From Streptomyces tailanensis (GTDB lineage Bacteria > Actinomycetota > Actinomycetes > Streptomycetales > Streptomycetaceae), in contig NZ_VTHJ01000009.1 of the NCBI RefSeq assembly GCF_008386495.1, positions 118,418-182,417 on the forward strand: a stretch of DNA of 64,000 bases. Reading direction: 5' to 3'. Shown in pieces: positions 27,224-35,485 of this stretch; position 1 is the first letter of the stretch, and every line of letters begins with the position of its first letter. Under the pieces are notes generated by a model, which saw only the letters and a program-made list of their open reading frames with translations, had not been told where the DNA came from and searched no databases. The position numbers and the translations under genes are program-made.

Positions 27224-27630
27224 GAGTCCACCGGGGAGCAGGGGCACGTATGGATACCAGTATCGTCGCCGCGGCCCGGCGGAGATCACTGGGGGTCCCA
27301 CCGACCTCCGCCGCTGCCGCGCCGCCCAGTCGGCGAGCCGGCTTCGCGCTCCATGATCACTCAGCCCACCTGCACAAGGTCCTCCTCCCTGTCCGCCTCG
27401 GCGGAGAGGAGGTGTTCACACAACGATCTTGGACACCCTCGTTCTCGTCTCCGCAGACACCCCTCGGAATCGACCATCTAGGATGTCGGCCGCGCGTCGA
27501 CGTCACATGCGGTTGCCGTCGCGCGCGGTCGTGCCTCATGGGCGTCGGTCGTACGTCCGTGAGCCGTCCATCTGGCTGTGTCCGGGTATCCCGGGGATCC
27601 GGGTATCTGTATCTACGGGGGCGAACTTCG
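27224..27630. other. divergent intergenic region, no gene recognised
   Basis: This 407-base gap separates two divergent genes. No protein-like reading or clear promoter motif was seen. Lower-GC sequence around 27411-27480 (ACACAACGATCTTGG) is the likeliest promoter area. Confidence 0.4.
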
Positions 27631-29001
27631 GTGTTCGGAATCATCAGGCCATGCCGTCATCGCTTGGGCGAGGCCATGCGTACCGAGTGGATGGCGCATC
27701 TGTGTGGGCTGTGCCTGGCGCTGCGCGGCGAGTACGGGCAGTTCGCGCGGGTGGCCACCAACTACGACGGCCTGATCGTCTCGGTCCTGACCGAGGCGCA
27801 GTCGGAGCGTACCGGCGACTGGCGGCGAGGCGCCGGTCCGTGCCCGCTGCGCGGGATGCGGTCGGCGGACGTGGCACAGGGCGAGGGCGCGCGGCTGGCG
27901 GCGACGGTGTCGCTGGTGCTGGCCGCGGCGAAGATACGTGATCACGTGACCGACGGTGACGGCCTGTTGGGGCGCCGCCCGGTAACGCTGGCGGCACGTC
28001 GGATCGCCCATGGCTGGGACCGTGCGGGCGCCGCGGGCGGCGAACGGCTCGGCTTCGACACCGCGGTGCTGCTCGATGCGGTCGAACGCCAGGCGGAGAT
28101 CGAGCGGTTGGCCGGTCCCGGCGGCTTGCTGCTGACGGTCACGGAGCCCACGGAGACGGCGACCGCCGCCGCCTTCGAGCACACCGCGGTGCTCGTCGGC
28201 CGCCCGGGCAACGCCGAACCGCTGGCGGAGGCCGGCCGTCTGTTCGGTCGGCTGGCGCATCTGCTGGACGCGGTGGAGGACCTGGACGCGGACGAGGCGT
28301 CCGGCGCGTGGAACCCGATCGCCGTGACCGGCGCGGACCGCGCCGAGGTGCGCCGGCTCTGCGACGACGCCATCCATGGGATCCGACTCGCCCTGTCCGA
28401 AGCCGAGTTCGTCGACGGGCGGCTGGTACGAGCGCTTCTGGGTGGCGAGTTGGAGCGTGCCGTCGACCGCGTCTTCGCCCCCCGGCACGGTCACCACCAG
28501 CACCGCCACCAGGCTCGGGGCCCGCGCATGCTGCCCTGGCTGGCACGCCGTACGGCGACGGAATCGCCCTCGGAGACCGGCACGGGCACGGCTTGTGGCG
28601 TCGGGGCGCTTGCGGGCGCGGCTCCGGAGGGTGCCTCGATGGCGTCGGGCCGGCCGCGGGAGGGGCAGTGCCGGCGGTGTGGCCAGTGGCGCCAGTTGTG
28701 CCGCGATTGCGGATTGTGCTTCAACTGCTGCACCTGCGGCGAGGACGCGGGCCCGGACGACGGAGAGCCCTGGCAGTTCGGCGACGGCAACCGCAACAGC
28801 GGCTCGGGCCAGGACGGTTCCGGGCGCGACGGCTGGTTCGGCGGCCCCGGCGGCGGCAACTCGGGCGGATCCTCCGGCGGTTCGGGTGGTGGCGGTCGTG
28901 GGTCCGGTGGCTCTGGTGGTTCCGGCGGTGGCTCGGGCGACGGCTGCTGCGGTGGCGGTGGCTGCTGCAACCCGTGCAAGTGCTGCGACTGCTGCGACTG
29001 A
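27631..29001 (+). CDS. DUF5685 family protein with Cys/Gly-rich tail
   Basis: 456 residues. The GTG at 27631 is chosen because it yields VFGIIRPCRHRLGE followed by WMAHLCGLCLALRGEYGQFA, the family opening with conserved Cys residues. Residues about 1-280 are helical and resemble a prenyl-transferase-like all-alpha bundle (YDGLIVSVLTEAQ; HLLDAVEDLDADE), which may bind metal through the Cys and Asp clusters. Then comes a zinc-ribbon-like segment (CRRCGQWRQLCRDCGLCFNC), a long Gly/Ser linker and a terminal Cys cluster (CCNPCKCCDCCD). In total there are more than 20 Cys residues, so a metal-binding or surface-crosslinked role is plausible. Confidence 0.75.
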   Translation: MFGIIRPCRHRLGEAMRTEWMAHLCGLCLALRGEYGQFARVATNYDGLIVSVLTEAQSERTGDWRRGAGPCPLRGMRSADVAQGEGARLAATVSLVLAAAKIRDHVTDGDGLLGRRPVTLAARRIAHGWDRAGAAGGERLGFDTAVLLDAVERQAEIERLAGPGGLLLTVTEPTETATAAAFEHTAVLVGRPGNAEPLAEAGRLFGRLAHLLDAVEDLDADEASGAWNPIAVTGADRAEVRRLCDDAIHGIRLALSEAEFVDGRLVRALLGGELERAVDRVFAPRHGHHQHRHQARGPRMLPWLARRTATESPSETGTGTACGVGALAGAAPEGASMASGRPREGQCRRCGQWRQLCRDCGLCFNCCTCGEDAGPDDGEPWQFGDGNRNSGSGQDGSGRDGWFGGPGGGNSGGSSGGSGGGGRGSGGSGGSGGGSGDGCCGGGGCCNPCKCCDCCD

Positions 29002-29254
29002 ACGAGGGATGAGCCGGGCGGCCCCGCCCCTGCAGGGGAACCGGATGCGGGGTCCGCTCGTCGCTGTGCGCGTCGAGTACGGCGTACGCCACCGCTCGCG
29101 CTCGTGCGGCTGCGCCCCAATGGCGCTACCAGCGGCTGGCGTTGCCCAGTCCTGCAGTACGGCGACGGACGGCAACGGGCGTTGCTCCGGGTACGGGCGC
29201 AGCGTCACCGCCCCGAACATGCCCCGACTCCCCATCAACACCACCGGACATCAG

Positions 29255-29529
29255 CGCGTCGGTTCTATGACTTCCCTGCCGAGCGCTGGATCCATTTGCG
29301 GACGACCAACCCCATTGAGTCCACGTTCGCCACCGTCCGCCTGCGCACCGAGGTGACTGGCGGCGCCGGTTCCCGCACCGCCGCCCTGGCGATGGTCTTC
29401 AAGCCCGTCGAGTCCGCCCAGCGGCGGTGGCGGGCCGTGAACGCACCCCACCTCGCCGCCCTCGTCCGAGCGGGAGCCCGCTTCGAACGCGGCCAACTGG
29501 TCGAGCGCTCCGCCACCGTCGCGGCATAG
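29255..29529 (+). mobile_element. IS256-family transposase, C-terminal remnant
   Basis: The plus strand reads FYDFPAERWIHLRTTNPIES, then TFATVRLRTEVTGGAGSRTA and VKRG-type terminal motifs ending GARFERGQLVERS. This is the conserved C-terminus of IS256-family (Mutator) transposases. The catalytic core upstream is missing. Nothing recognisable was seen in 29002-29254. Confidence 0.8.
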
Positions 29530-29542
29530 GGTCTGGTGCACC

Positions 29543-29863
29543 ATGACCGACCACCACACCTACGGCACCAGCACCCACACCGTCGACGAGCTGGTCCGGC
29601 TCGTCGGTGACCGCCTCGGGCTGGTCTTCACCGAGCGCGACAGCGATTACCGGGGCATCTACCTCCTTGCCGGCAGCCTCAACGGGCGGATCGAGATCCA
29701 GCCCAACGCGATCCCCGGCGACGACGGCGAAGACGACCTCTACGCTCCGGAACACCCCGCGCACCAGGTGCTGTTGCTCACCACCCCTGTCCTGGACCCC
29801 GCCCTACAAGCCCGCCTGGGCGCCATCGAAGGGCTCGTCCCCCTGAACCACGAGACCGTGTGA
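29543..29863 (+). CDS. small hypothetical protein, 106 aa
   Basis: Acidic cytoplasmic protein beginning MTDHHTYGTSTHTVDELVRL, with GLVFTERDSDYRGIYLLAG and IEIQPNAIPGDDGEDDLYAP. The pattern of mixed helices and strands and the length suggest a complete gene. The family is not recognised. It starts 13 bases after the IS256 remnant, so its native promoter may have been lost. Confidence 0.55.
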   Translation: MTDHHTYGTSTHTVDELVRLVGDRLGLVFTERDSDYRGIYLLAGSLNGRIEIQPNAIPGDDGEDDLYAPEHPAHQVLLLTTPVLDPALQARLGAIEGLVPLNHETV

Positions 29864-30002
29864 ACAGCTATTGATCCACAGCGGGATCAGGTCGAACCCG
29901 TAAGCACTTCTCAGGACGCAACCGTGTTGCTGGCAACCTCGTCTCATAACCTCGTGCATGGAGACGTCAGATGCCATGTGTATCCACTTTGAGGAGGCGG
30001 TG

Positions 30003-30839
30003 GTGCTCGGAAGGGGCACGCGGTTGTTCGCAGGCGCCATGATCGTGGTCTGTTCGGTGCTCGTCGGCCCCAGTGCGCCAGGCGGCGCCCTCGTCGCCAG
30101 GTCACTGCCCGTCGAAGCCGTCAGGGAGGTCGTCCCGAACCGGGTCATGACGTGGAATATCTGCAACCCCTGCGAGGAAAGCAATGTCGACCGGGCAGCG
30201 GAGATCGCCGCGTATGCTCCCCAGGTCATCGGCCTGCAAGAAGCGTGCGTGGGTGATGTCGAGAGGATCCGGGACTATCTGGAGAGCCTTTACGGGCTGG
30301 TTTACCACGTCGAGTACGGGATGGTTCTTCGGAATTGGGGCCGCTGCGGGGGAGTGCCGTGGAGTCCGGGGGCTTTCGGCCAGGCGGTCCTCTCGGCGGC
30401 ACCGATGACGGACCGCGTCAACGTGGAATACCCCGACGGCGGATCCGAAGACCGTGGGTACATGGCGGTCACCACCACCGTGGGCGGTCGGCTCGTCCGG
30501 GTCTTCAACACACACCTCGTCCAACGACGTCAAGAGGCAGTCCGTGCAGACCAGACCGGCGTACTCGCCGCCGAGGTCGCCCGGCACGACCGCGCGATCC
30601 TTCTCGGCGACTTCAACGCCGTGCCGGAGGCCTCCGAACTCTCCGGGATCTGGGCACTGGCCGCGGATACAGACCCCCAGTGCCGTCCCGCGTCCACCGG
30701 CACCTGCAAGCCGACCACCGACTGGCAGAGCAAGTTCGACTACATTTTCCTGCGAGGTCTCGTCCCGCTCGAGCACCGTGTGCATCCGACCTCGTACTCG
30801 GATCACCACCTGCTGCACGCCGACCTGGACCCAACGTGA
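30003..30839 (+). CDS. exported endonuclease/exonuclease/phosphatase-family hydrolase
   Basis: About 278 residues. A hydrophobic export segment near the N-terminus precedes the EEP fold: VMTWNICNPCEES (metal-site Asn), VIGLQEACVGD (catalytic Glu), VRVFNTHLVQRRQE, AILLGDFNAVPEA (GDFN, catalytic Asp/Asn) and TSYSDHHLLHADL (SDH, catalytic His). All active-site motifs are intact. Several upstream in-frame starts exist; the GTG at 30003 follows GAGGAGG (29991-29997) closely. Likely substrates are extracellular nucleic acid or phospholipid-like phosphodiesters. Confidence 0.8.
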   Translation: MLGRGTRLFAGAMIVVCSVLVGPSAPGGALVARSLPVEAVREVVPNRVMTWNICNPCEESNVDRAAEIAAYAPQVIGLQEACVGDVERIRDYLESLYGLVYHVEYGMVLRNWGRCGGVPWSPGAFGQAVLSAAPMTDRVNVEYPDGGSEDRGYMAVTTTVGGRLVRVFNTHLVQRRQEAVRADQTGVLAAEVARHDRAILLGDFNAVPEASELSGIWALAADTDPQCRPASTGTCKPTTDWQSKFDYIFLRGLVPLEHRVHPTSYSDHHLLHADLDPT

Positions 30840-30926
30840 GTGGGCATCACTGGTGTCTTGCCGAGGCGGCATGGAGCTGCCGCCGGTGAATGTTCTGCTG
30901 TCGTAGGTGGCTGAGAGTCTGGACCG

Positions 30927-31676
30927 GTGTTGATAAAAGGCTTCGAGAACGCCCCTCTTACCGAGGGCGAGGACCTGCTGGCGCTGCCGGGGTTCTGGGC
31001 GGCCTACCTGATGTGGCTGAGCCGGACAGAGGAGTACGACCCCGTTCCGGAATGGTTCGGTGTCGACGGGGCCGATGCCGACGCGGCCTGCGATGCGCTG
31101 AGCGACGAGGACCGGTGGCCTGTCTTCCGGATCCCGTTCGCGGGCGACCACACCGCGGTGGTCCTCGGCTACAACCTTCCCGACGACCCGGGAACGGAGT
31201 ATTTCATCACCCACCCCGAGTGGGGACGGCATGGCCACCTGGCCACCGTCGGCGGCCACCAGGCCGGCCCGGGACTCTCCTGGAGAGAGCTCACGCACAT
31301 CGCCCGCACGCCCGACCTCAACGCCCCGGGAGTCCACGCCGAATACGCACGCCTGCTCCTGCTGCTGCCCGCGCTCGGCGACCAGGCCATGCCCGAGGAC
31401 GCCGCAGACATACTCGGCGACGCGCTGGCGCAGGCGGGCGTCCAGGCCACGCTGGGTCTCGCGGGAGCGCTCCTTGCGGAACACCCCTTGTGGGAGCCGG
31501 CTGAATGGACGCTTCCTGCCGCCTCCCCGCTCTCGGGCAGCCAGGAGCCCTTCCTTGGGATCCTGCACTGTGACGGGTCGGCGAGTCCGCGGTGCGGCAC
31601 TCGCCTCGCCCAGGGCATCACCCGAGAGCAGAGCGACCGACTGGCCCACACACTCGGCACCTGGCCCGCCGCATGA
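30927..31676 (+). CDS. hypothetical protein, 249 aa
   Basis: GTG start giving VLIKGFENAPLTEGEDLLAL. The body has FGVDGADADAACDALSDEDR, a DHTAVVLGYNLPDDPGTEYF segment and a helical C-terminal half (LLLLPALGDQAMPEDAADIL). Codon bias is strong throughout. The sequence looks cytoplasmic, with no membrane spans. The family is not named, though the arrangement resembles small proteins near SMI1/KNR4-type genes. It stands alone between the EEP hydrolase and an IS256 scrap. Confidence 0.6.
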   Translation: MLIKGFENAPLTEGEDLLALPGFWAAYLMWLSRTEEYDPVPEWFGVDGADADAACDALSDEDRWPVFRIPFAGDHTAVVLGYNLPDDPGTEYFITHPEWGRHGHLATVGGHQAGPGLSWRELTHIARTPDLNAPGVHAEYARLLLLLPALGDQAMPEDAADILGDALAQAGVQATLGLAGALLAEHPLWEPAEWTLPAASPLSGSQEPFLGILHCDGSASPRCGTRLAQGITREQSDRLAHTLGTWPAA

Positions 31677-31762
31677 ACCGCGCACGCACAGCAGAGGGCC
31701 AGAAACAAGTCGCGGGCGGCCCGGGACCCTCTGGACCCCTGGGATTTCGACGCACGGTCACG

Positions 31763-31946
31763 GTCCCCATGCGCACCACCAGACGGCGTCCGCTGTCGTC
31801 GCGCACATCGGCCAACTCGGCTGCACAGGCGTTCGTTTCGGCCTCCAGCGCGGCGGCCGGCTTCCGCCGCGCGCCCTCCCCGACGATCTCGTCGATCAGG
31901 GAAGAGCCGTTGGTGGTGGTGCCGTCGGCGTTCACTACGCTGAGCA
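31763..31946 (-). mobile_element. IS256-family transposase, N-terminal remnant
   Basis: The minus strand reads SVVNADGTTTNGSSLIDEIV, then REGARR-like VGEGARRKPAAALEAE and ELADVRDDSGRRLVVR, the N-terminus of an IS256-family transposase. It is opposite in strand to the C-terminal remnant at 29255. Coding similarity ends near 31763. Its 5' side is joined directly to the 3' end of a group II intron. Confidence 0.75.
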
Positions 31947-32168
31947 GTCGGGTAGCTCCGGGGCATTGCTGCACCGGAGCCCCCTAAGAACCGGACGTGC
32001 GAGTCATCCCCGCATCCGGCTCAAGCTGGCCTGTGGCTGCCGGTGGGTGTCGTGCTTCCGGTCGCCAGCGTGTGCCTGGCGATGACAGGTCGTGTGGATC
32101 AGCTCCAGGTTGCTCGGGTGGTCGCTGCCGCCCTTGCTGCGGTAGGTCAGATGATGCACTTCAGCTGC
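31947..32168 (-). mobile_element. 3' end of a group II intron (HNH tail, domains V and VI)
   Basis: Read on the minus strand, 32168 to about 32035 encodes VHHLTYRSKGGSDHPSNLEL and IHTTCHRQAHA, the HNH endonuclease tail of an intron-encoded reverse transcriptase. Then follows a 35-base hairpin (32022-31988) starting GAGCCGGATGCGG and ending CACGTCCGGTTC: the domain V signature with the AGC triad, though the usual GAAA loop is altered. A second hairpin (GCTCCGG paired with CCGGAGC, 31980-31955) is domain VI, and the intron ends TACCCGAC at 31947. The RT domain and 5' half are gone. Confidence 0.7.
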
Positions 32169-32169
32169 G

Positions 32170-32751
32170 AGTTCCGTCAGCGCCACGTCGAGGGCGGCGT
32201 TCGCCTCCCGGTCGCGGCCCTGCTGGGCAAGGGTGGGCAGCAGCGCCCAGGCGTGGAGCTGGGCGCGGACCAGGCCGCCGGGGGCTCCGGCCGCGCCGCG
32301 CTCGGCATAGGAGCGACGGGAGCCCAGCATCGGTGGTCATCGGATCCGCCCCTTCCTGCCGGCTGGATGCGGCGACGCCGGCGTCGCCGCGACCGTATCC
32401 GATCATCTCGGCGGTCCACGCGGACAACTGCCGGACTCGCAACCTGATGCACTCCCAGCTGCCCGGGCTGGGCTCGTAGGCACGGCACAGCATCACCGCT
32501 TAGTCCTGGCCGGGCCAGTCTGCGGGGTCGTGTTCCTAGCGGCACAGCATCGACTCCGATAGGCCCGGCGGCAGCAGACCGTCCGCGACGTACAGCTCAC
32601 CGATCTGAGCGATGGTGTCGGCTCTCGACCGGCCCAACCCCAGCCGCCACGCCTCCAGTTCGGTGACCTCCGAGAGCTCCTCGCGGATCGCCGCGGCGAT
32701 GTGCTGTCGTCCCCGCGGCCGCGGGGGTTCTGTGGCACCAACCATCACCAT
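32170..32751 (-). pseudogene. XRE-family regulator with TPR-like tail, decayed
   Basis: The minus strand carries a Streptomyces XRE-type regulator: IAAAIREELSEVTELEAWRL, GRSRADTIAQIGELYVADGL and PPGLSESMLCR, then EHDPADWPGQD and AVMLCRAYEPS in the same frame. TAG at 32538-32536 and TAA at 32502-32500 replace what are probably Tyr codons. A further piece, APGGLVRAQLHAWALLPTLA with QQGRDREANAALDVALTELA, is the C-terminal helical-repeat end in another frame. The middle is deleted near 32330 and the 3' end is fused to the group II intron fragment. Confidence 0.65.
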
Positions 32752-32869
32752 TGCGTGCGACTCGGTCCTCGGCGGTGCAACCTGGCTTGACCCGATTCGG
32801 ACCTCGTGCAGATCGGCATTTTCACGACCTGTACCGTCCCAGGCTCAAGCACTGCAGAGGTGACGGGGA

Positions 32870-33544
32870 GTGAGAGTGCCGACAGGGATAGGCAACGGCC
32901 AAATCACACCAGCGAGCAGGACGGACGGGCCAGGGTTCAGTCCGCGGCGGTCGGTGTGGAGGACGCTCGGTCTGGTGGCGTTCGGGTGGGCAGCCGCCAC
33001 GGCCAACACCTGCATCGCGTATGTGGCCTTCGGAGCGGACTGGATCCCCATCACCACCGGGGTACTTCTCTGTCTGGTCTTCACCGTCCTGCTGATCCTG
33101 CTTCACCGCGCCTGGTGGCTGGCGTTGCTGTCCGCGGTTCCTTCGCTGCTCGTCCTTGTCGGATCTGTCCAGTACGCGCCCGAGGGGGTCCTGGAGCACC
33201 GAGGCGTACGCGAGAGCGTTGTGGTCGTGGCGGACAGCGCAACTGGTACGTCCAGCAAGAACCACCGCCTCACCCTTCGGGGTACGGACGGAAACGAGCT
33301 GGAAGAGAAGCTGACGTACCGGGGTCGGTCCGGGGCGCCAGAGGTGGGCGAAAGGCTCGACATCGTTCGTGATCCGGGCGGCAAGGTGCCGATGGCGCAG
33401 GCCGACACCGTCGATGTCTCAGACGAGTTCGGCCGTCTGGTCGGCGGCACGGTGGGCTGGATGCTGATGGCGATCCTGGCGGGCAGGCGTGGCCATGTCC
33501 TGCGCCGCCGGGGCCACGAGCTCAGCGAGCCGTTCGACTGGTGA
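32870..33544 (+). CDS. DUF3592-like membrane protein
   Basis: 224 residues. Two or three membrane segments lie in the first 105 residues (LGLVAFGWAAATANTCIAYV; VLLCLVFTVLLILLH; ALLSAVPSLLVLVGSV). An extracytoplasmic beta domain follows (RESVVVVADSATG, LTLRGTDGNELEEKLTYRG, VGERLDIVRDPGGKVPMAQA), resembling the DUF3592 fold, and then a further C-terminal hydrophobic stretch. GTG starts at 32870 and 32876 are both possible. Function unknown. Confidence 0.6.
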   Translation: MRVPTGIGNGQITPASRTDGPGFSPRRSVWRTLGLVAFGWAAATANTCIAYVAFGADWIPITTGVLLCLVFTVLLILLHRAWWLALLSAVPSLLVLVGSVQYAPEGVLEHRGVRESVVVVADSATGTSSKNHRLTLRGTDGNELEEKLTYRGRSGAPEVGERLDIVRDPGGKVPMAQADTVDVSDEFGRLVGGTVGWMLMAILAGRRGHVLRRRGHELSEPFDW

Positions 33545-33747
33545 CCCGGGCCCACGGTCCACGATCGGGAGCGGGTACGACCGACCTTCATCCGGCCTGA
33601 CGGCCGGGGCTCGATGACGAGCGGGCTGACCTCCACCGGACGGTGCGGTTGCAGGGCGGTCGCCCGAACTGAGGGCGCCGAAATACGTTGTGACCGGCGG
33701 AAACCTCTCGACGAAATCACGCGGTCGACGTTCTGGGAGATTCAGAC

Positions 33748-34371
33748 ATGACAGTTGAAATCGACGATTGGACCTGTCGGGTGGATTTCCCGGAGGGCTG
33801 GATCCAACTGATGGCTGCGTCCGGAGAAACCGGCTGGGCCCGGGCAGCCGTGAACTCCCTCAACCCATCCGATCTCGTGGTCTCCGCAGAATCCTTCGAG
33901 CAGGGTCTGATCTCCCCGGCCCGGGAAGCCGAGCAGATCCAATCGGTTCTCTCCGCCGCCTTCTTCGTCGCGGGCGGCGCCCACTACGCCACTTTCACCG
34001 TCCAGATCTTCGGCGAGGACGGCGTCACTCTCTCGCTGGACGAGGTCGAGGACAGGCTACGCGGCCACAAGGAGATGGTGGGGGAGCCGGGGGTGAGCCG
34101 GGTCGACCTGTCCGCCGGCCCGGCAATCCGGTTGCAGGCCAGGTACCAGTCCAAGGGCGTCTTCGGGTTCGGCAAGAAGCTATGGGAGAGCGTCTCGTAC
34201 GCCCTCCTGGTTCCGCAGACCTCGGATGTCCTCCTGGCGACCACGGCCTGGAACGCCAGTAAGCACAGGCAACAACTTGCCGCAGAGGCGGACGCGTTGA
34301 TGAAGACCCTGCGTCACGTGCTGCTCGACGCCGAAGGCAATCCGATCTCCGATCCTGGGTCGACCACCTGA
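33748..34371 (+). CDS. hypothetical protein, 207 aa
   Basis: Soluble protein starting MTVEIDDWTCRVDFPEGWIQ. An N-terminal beta domain leads to a segment reading GVSRVDLSAGPAIRLQARYQ and ESVSYALLVPQTSDVLLATT, and a C-terminal helix (KHRQQLAAEADALMKTLRHV). The layout, a strand-rich body and a final helix testing a variance-like quantity, resembles proteins encoded next to secretion or SUKH-like genes, but I cannot name a family. It appears complete and has no close neighbours. Confidence 0.55.
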   Translation: MTVEIDDWTCRVDFPEGWIQLMAASGETGWARAAVNSLNPSDLVVSAESFEQGLISPAREAEQIQSVLSAAFFVAGGAHYATFTVQIFGEDGVTLSLDEVEDRLRGHKEMVGEPGVSRVDLSAGPAIRLQARYQSKGVFGFGKKLWESVSYALLVPQTSDVLLATTAWNASKHRQQLAAEADALMKTLRHVLLDAEGNPISDPGSTT

Positions 34372-34754
34372 TCACTGCGCTGGGTTGGCTAACACGTTCA
34401 CGCCGCCTGGCATCGGGCGAGGGGGACCCTGGGCGACCGGGGTCGGGACGGCGAAGTGGAGTAGACCCGCCGCCGGGCCTGTGCTTCGGCCTCGGCATGT
34501 CCGTCGTCAGGCATCAGCGACTCCCTCCTACCGCTGGGCGGTCTCGGCACGATGCTCAGGGAGTTCACCGAGCTGGCGAACTTCGGCCCGCCCCGCCATC
34601 GGCGGCATCGAGCTGCTGGTATCCCGGCTTCCCAACGTCGGAGAGGTCGTCGGCCAGTCGCTGCCGGATGGGCTGGGGACGCGCAGCGCCGCGCTGTCGG
34701 CGCTGGCCGGCGTGCAGCCCCAAGTGCTCTCGCTGTCCGAGGGCTCACTGGCAG
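34372..34754. other. no intact gene; possible protein debris
   Basis: Between the 207-aa gene and the IS5 scrap the plus strand has a stretch (GIELLVSRLPNVGEVVGQSL) that looks protein-like, but it is broken on both sides. It matches no family I know. Confidence 0.35.
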
Positions 34755-34916
34755 CCGGTCCGCCCGTGGTAGAGGATCGCGTTCACGATCTCCCGCATGT
34801 CGTAGGCGCCTTGATGGCCGCTGACCGGGCGGTGCCGGTCCTTCCGCGCGGTGATCACCGGCTCGATACCACTGCTCGTCCGATAAGTCACCGGGATACG
34901 GCTTGCGTTCACTCAC
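34755..34916 (-). mobile_element. IS5-family transposase, N-terminal remnant
   Basis: Minus strand: YPGDLSDEQW, then after a frame break IEPVITARKDRHRPVSGHQG and AYDMREIVNAILYHGRTGCQ. This is the N-terminal DUF4096-like domain of an IS5-family transposase. The rest of the element is missing. Confidence 0.7.
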
Positions 34917-34949
34917 CCCGCCGACCCCAGCAGGTGATCAGGTAATCGA

Positions 34950-35290
34950 AAAGTGCCCCTGACCAGCAAGAATGAGGATTGTCGAGGTCCTTGTTCCTGC
35001 CACCCCGGAGGCACTTCTCAGGTGCAGAGGACTATCGGGTCGTACCCGCGCGTCCGGGTCGAGGACAGTGGCCGCGGGGTGGCTCGCAGGCCGGCTCGGT
35101 CCTGCTGGTGGAAACGGCCCGCAAGACTGGTCTTGACCAGGCGATATCCGTGGCTCTTGCCCCGTGGCGGAAGCCTCGGGCCGTCCATGATCCGGGCAGG
35201 GTCCTGCTGGACGTCGCACTCGCGGTCGCGCTCGGCGGAGACTGTCTCGCCGATATCGCCGTGCTGCGAGCCGAGCCGAGCCGGCGTGCG
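34950..35290 (+). mobile_element. IS1380-family transposase, N-terminal remnant
   Basis: In the plus frame, SQAGSVLLVETARKTGLDQA, ALAPWRKPRAVHDPGRVLLD and VALAVALGGDCLADIAVLRA are the start of an IS1380-family DDE transposase. Similarity stops near 35285. The small inverted motifs AAGTGCC and GGCACTT near 34950-35015 may belong to its left end. Confidence 0.75.
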
Positions 35291-35299
35291 GCGGGCCAG

Positions 35300-35485
35300 G
35301 GACCGCGTCCAGGCCAAGGAGATCGCGGTTCGGTTGGGGCTGTAGACGACGTCGGCGAAGGTCGAGGGGGTGCGTTCGACGGTCAGGCGCCTGACCGAGC
35401 GGGGGTGGCTGGGGCAGGAGACGTCGGGGATGTTCAGCGTCGGCCGGCGGCCCGTGGCCGTGCCGGACGCCGGCCCATCCGCGTG
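35300..35485 (+). mobile_element. winged-helix fragment shared with 61757-61965
   Basis: The plus frame reads AKEIAVRLGL, one stop, then AKVEGVRSTVRRLTERGWLG and a FSVGRRP end. It matches the fragment at 61757-61965 (PAKVEALGRRRNAW, GWLAEQQPGRFTLA in its original frame). Both copies sit among IS debris, so this DNA-binding domain is probably from a transposable element I cannot name. Confidence 0.5.
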
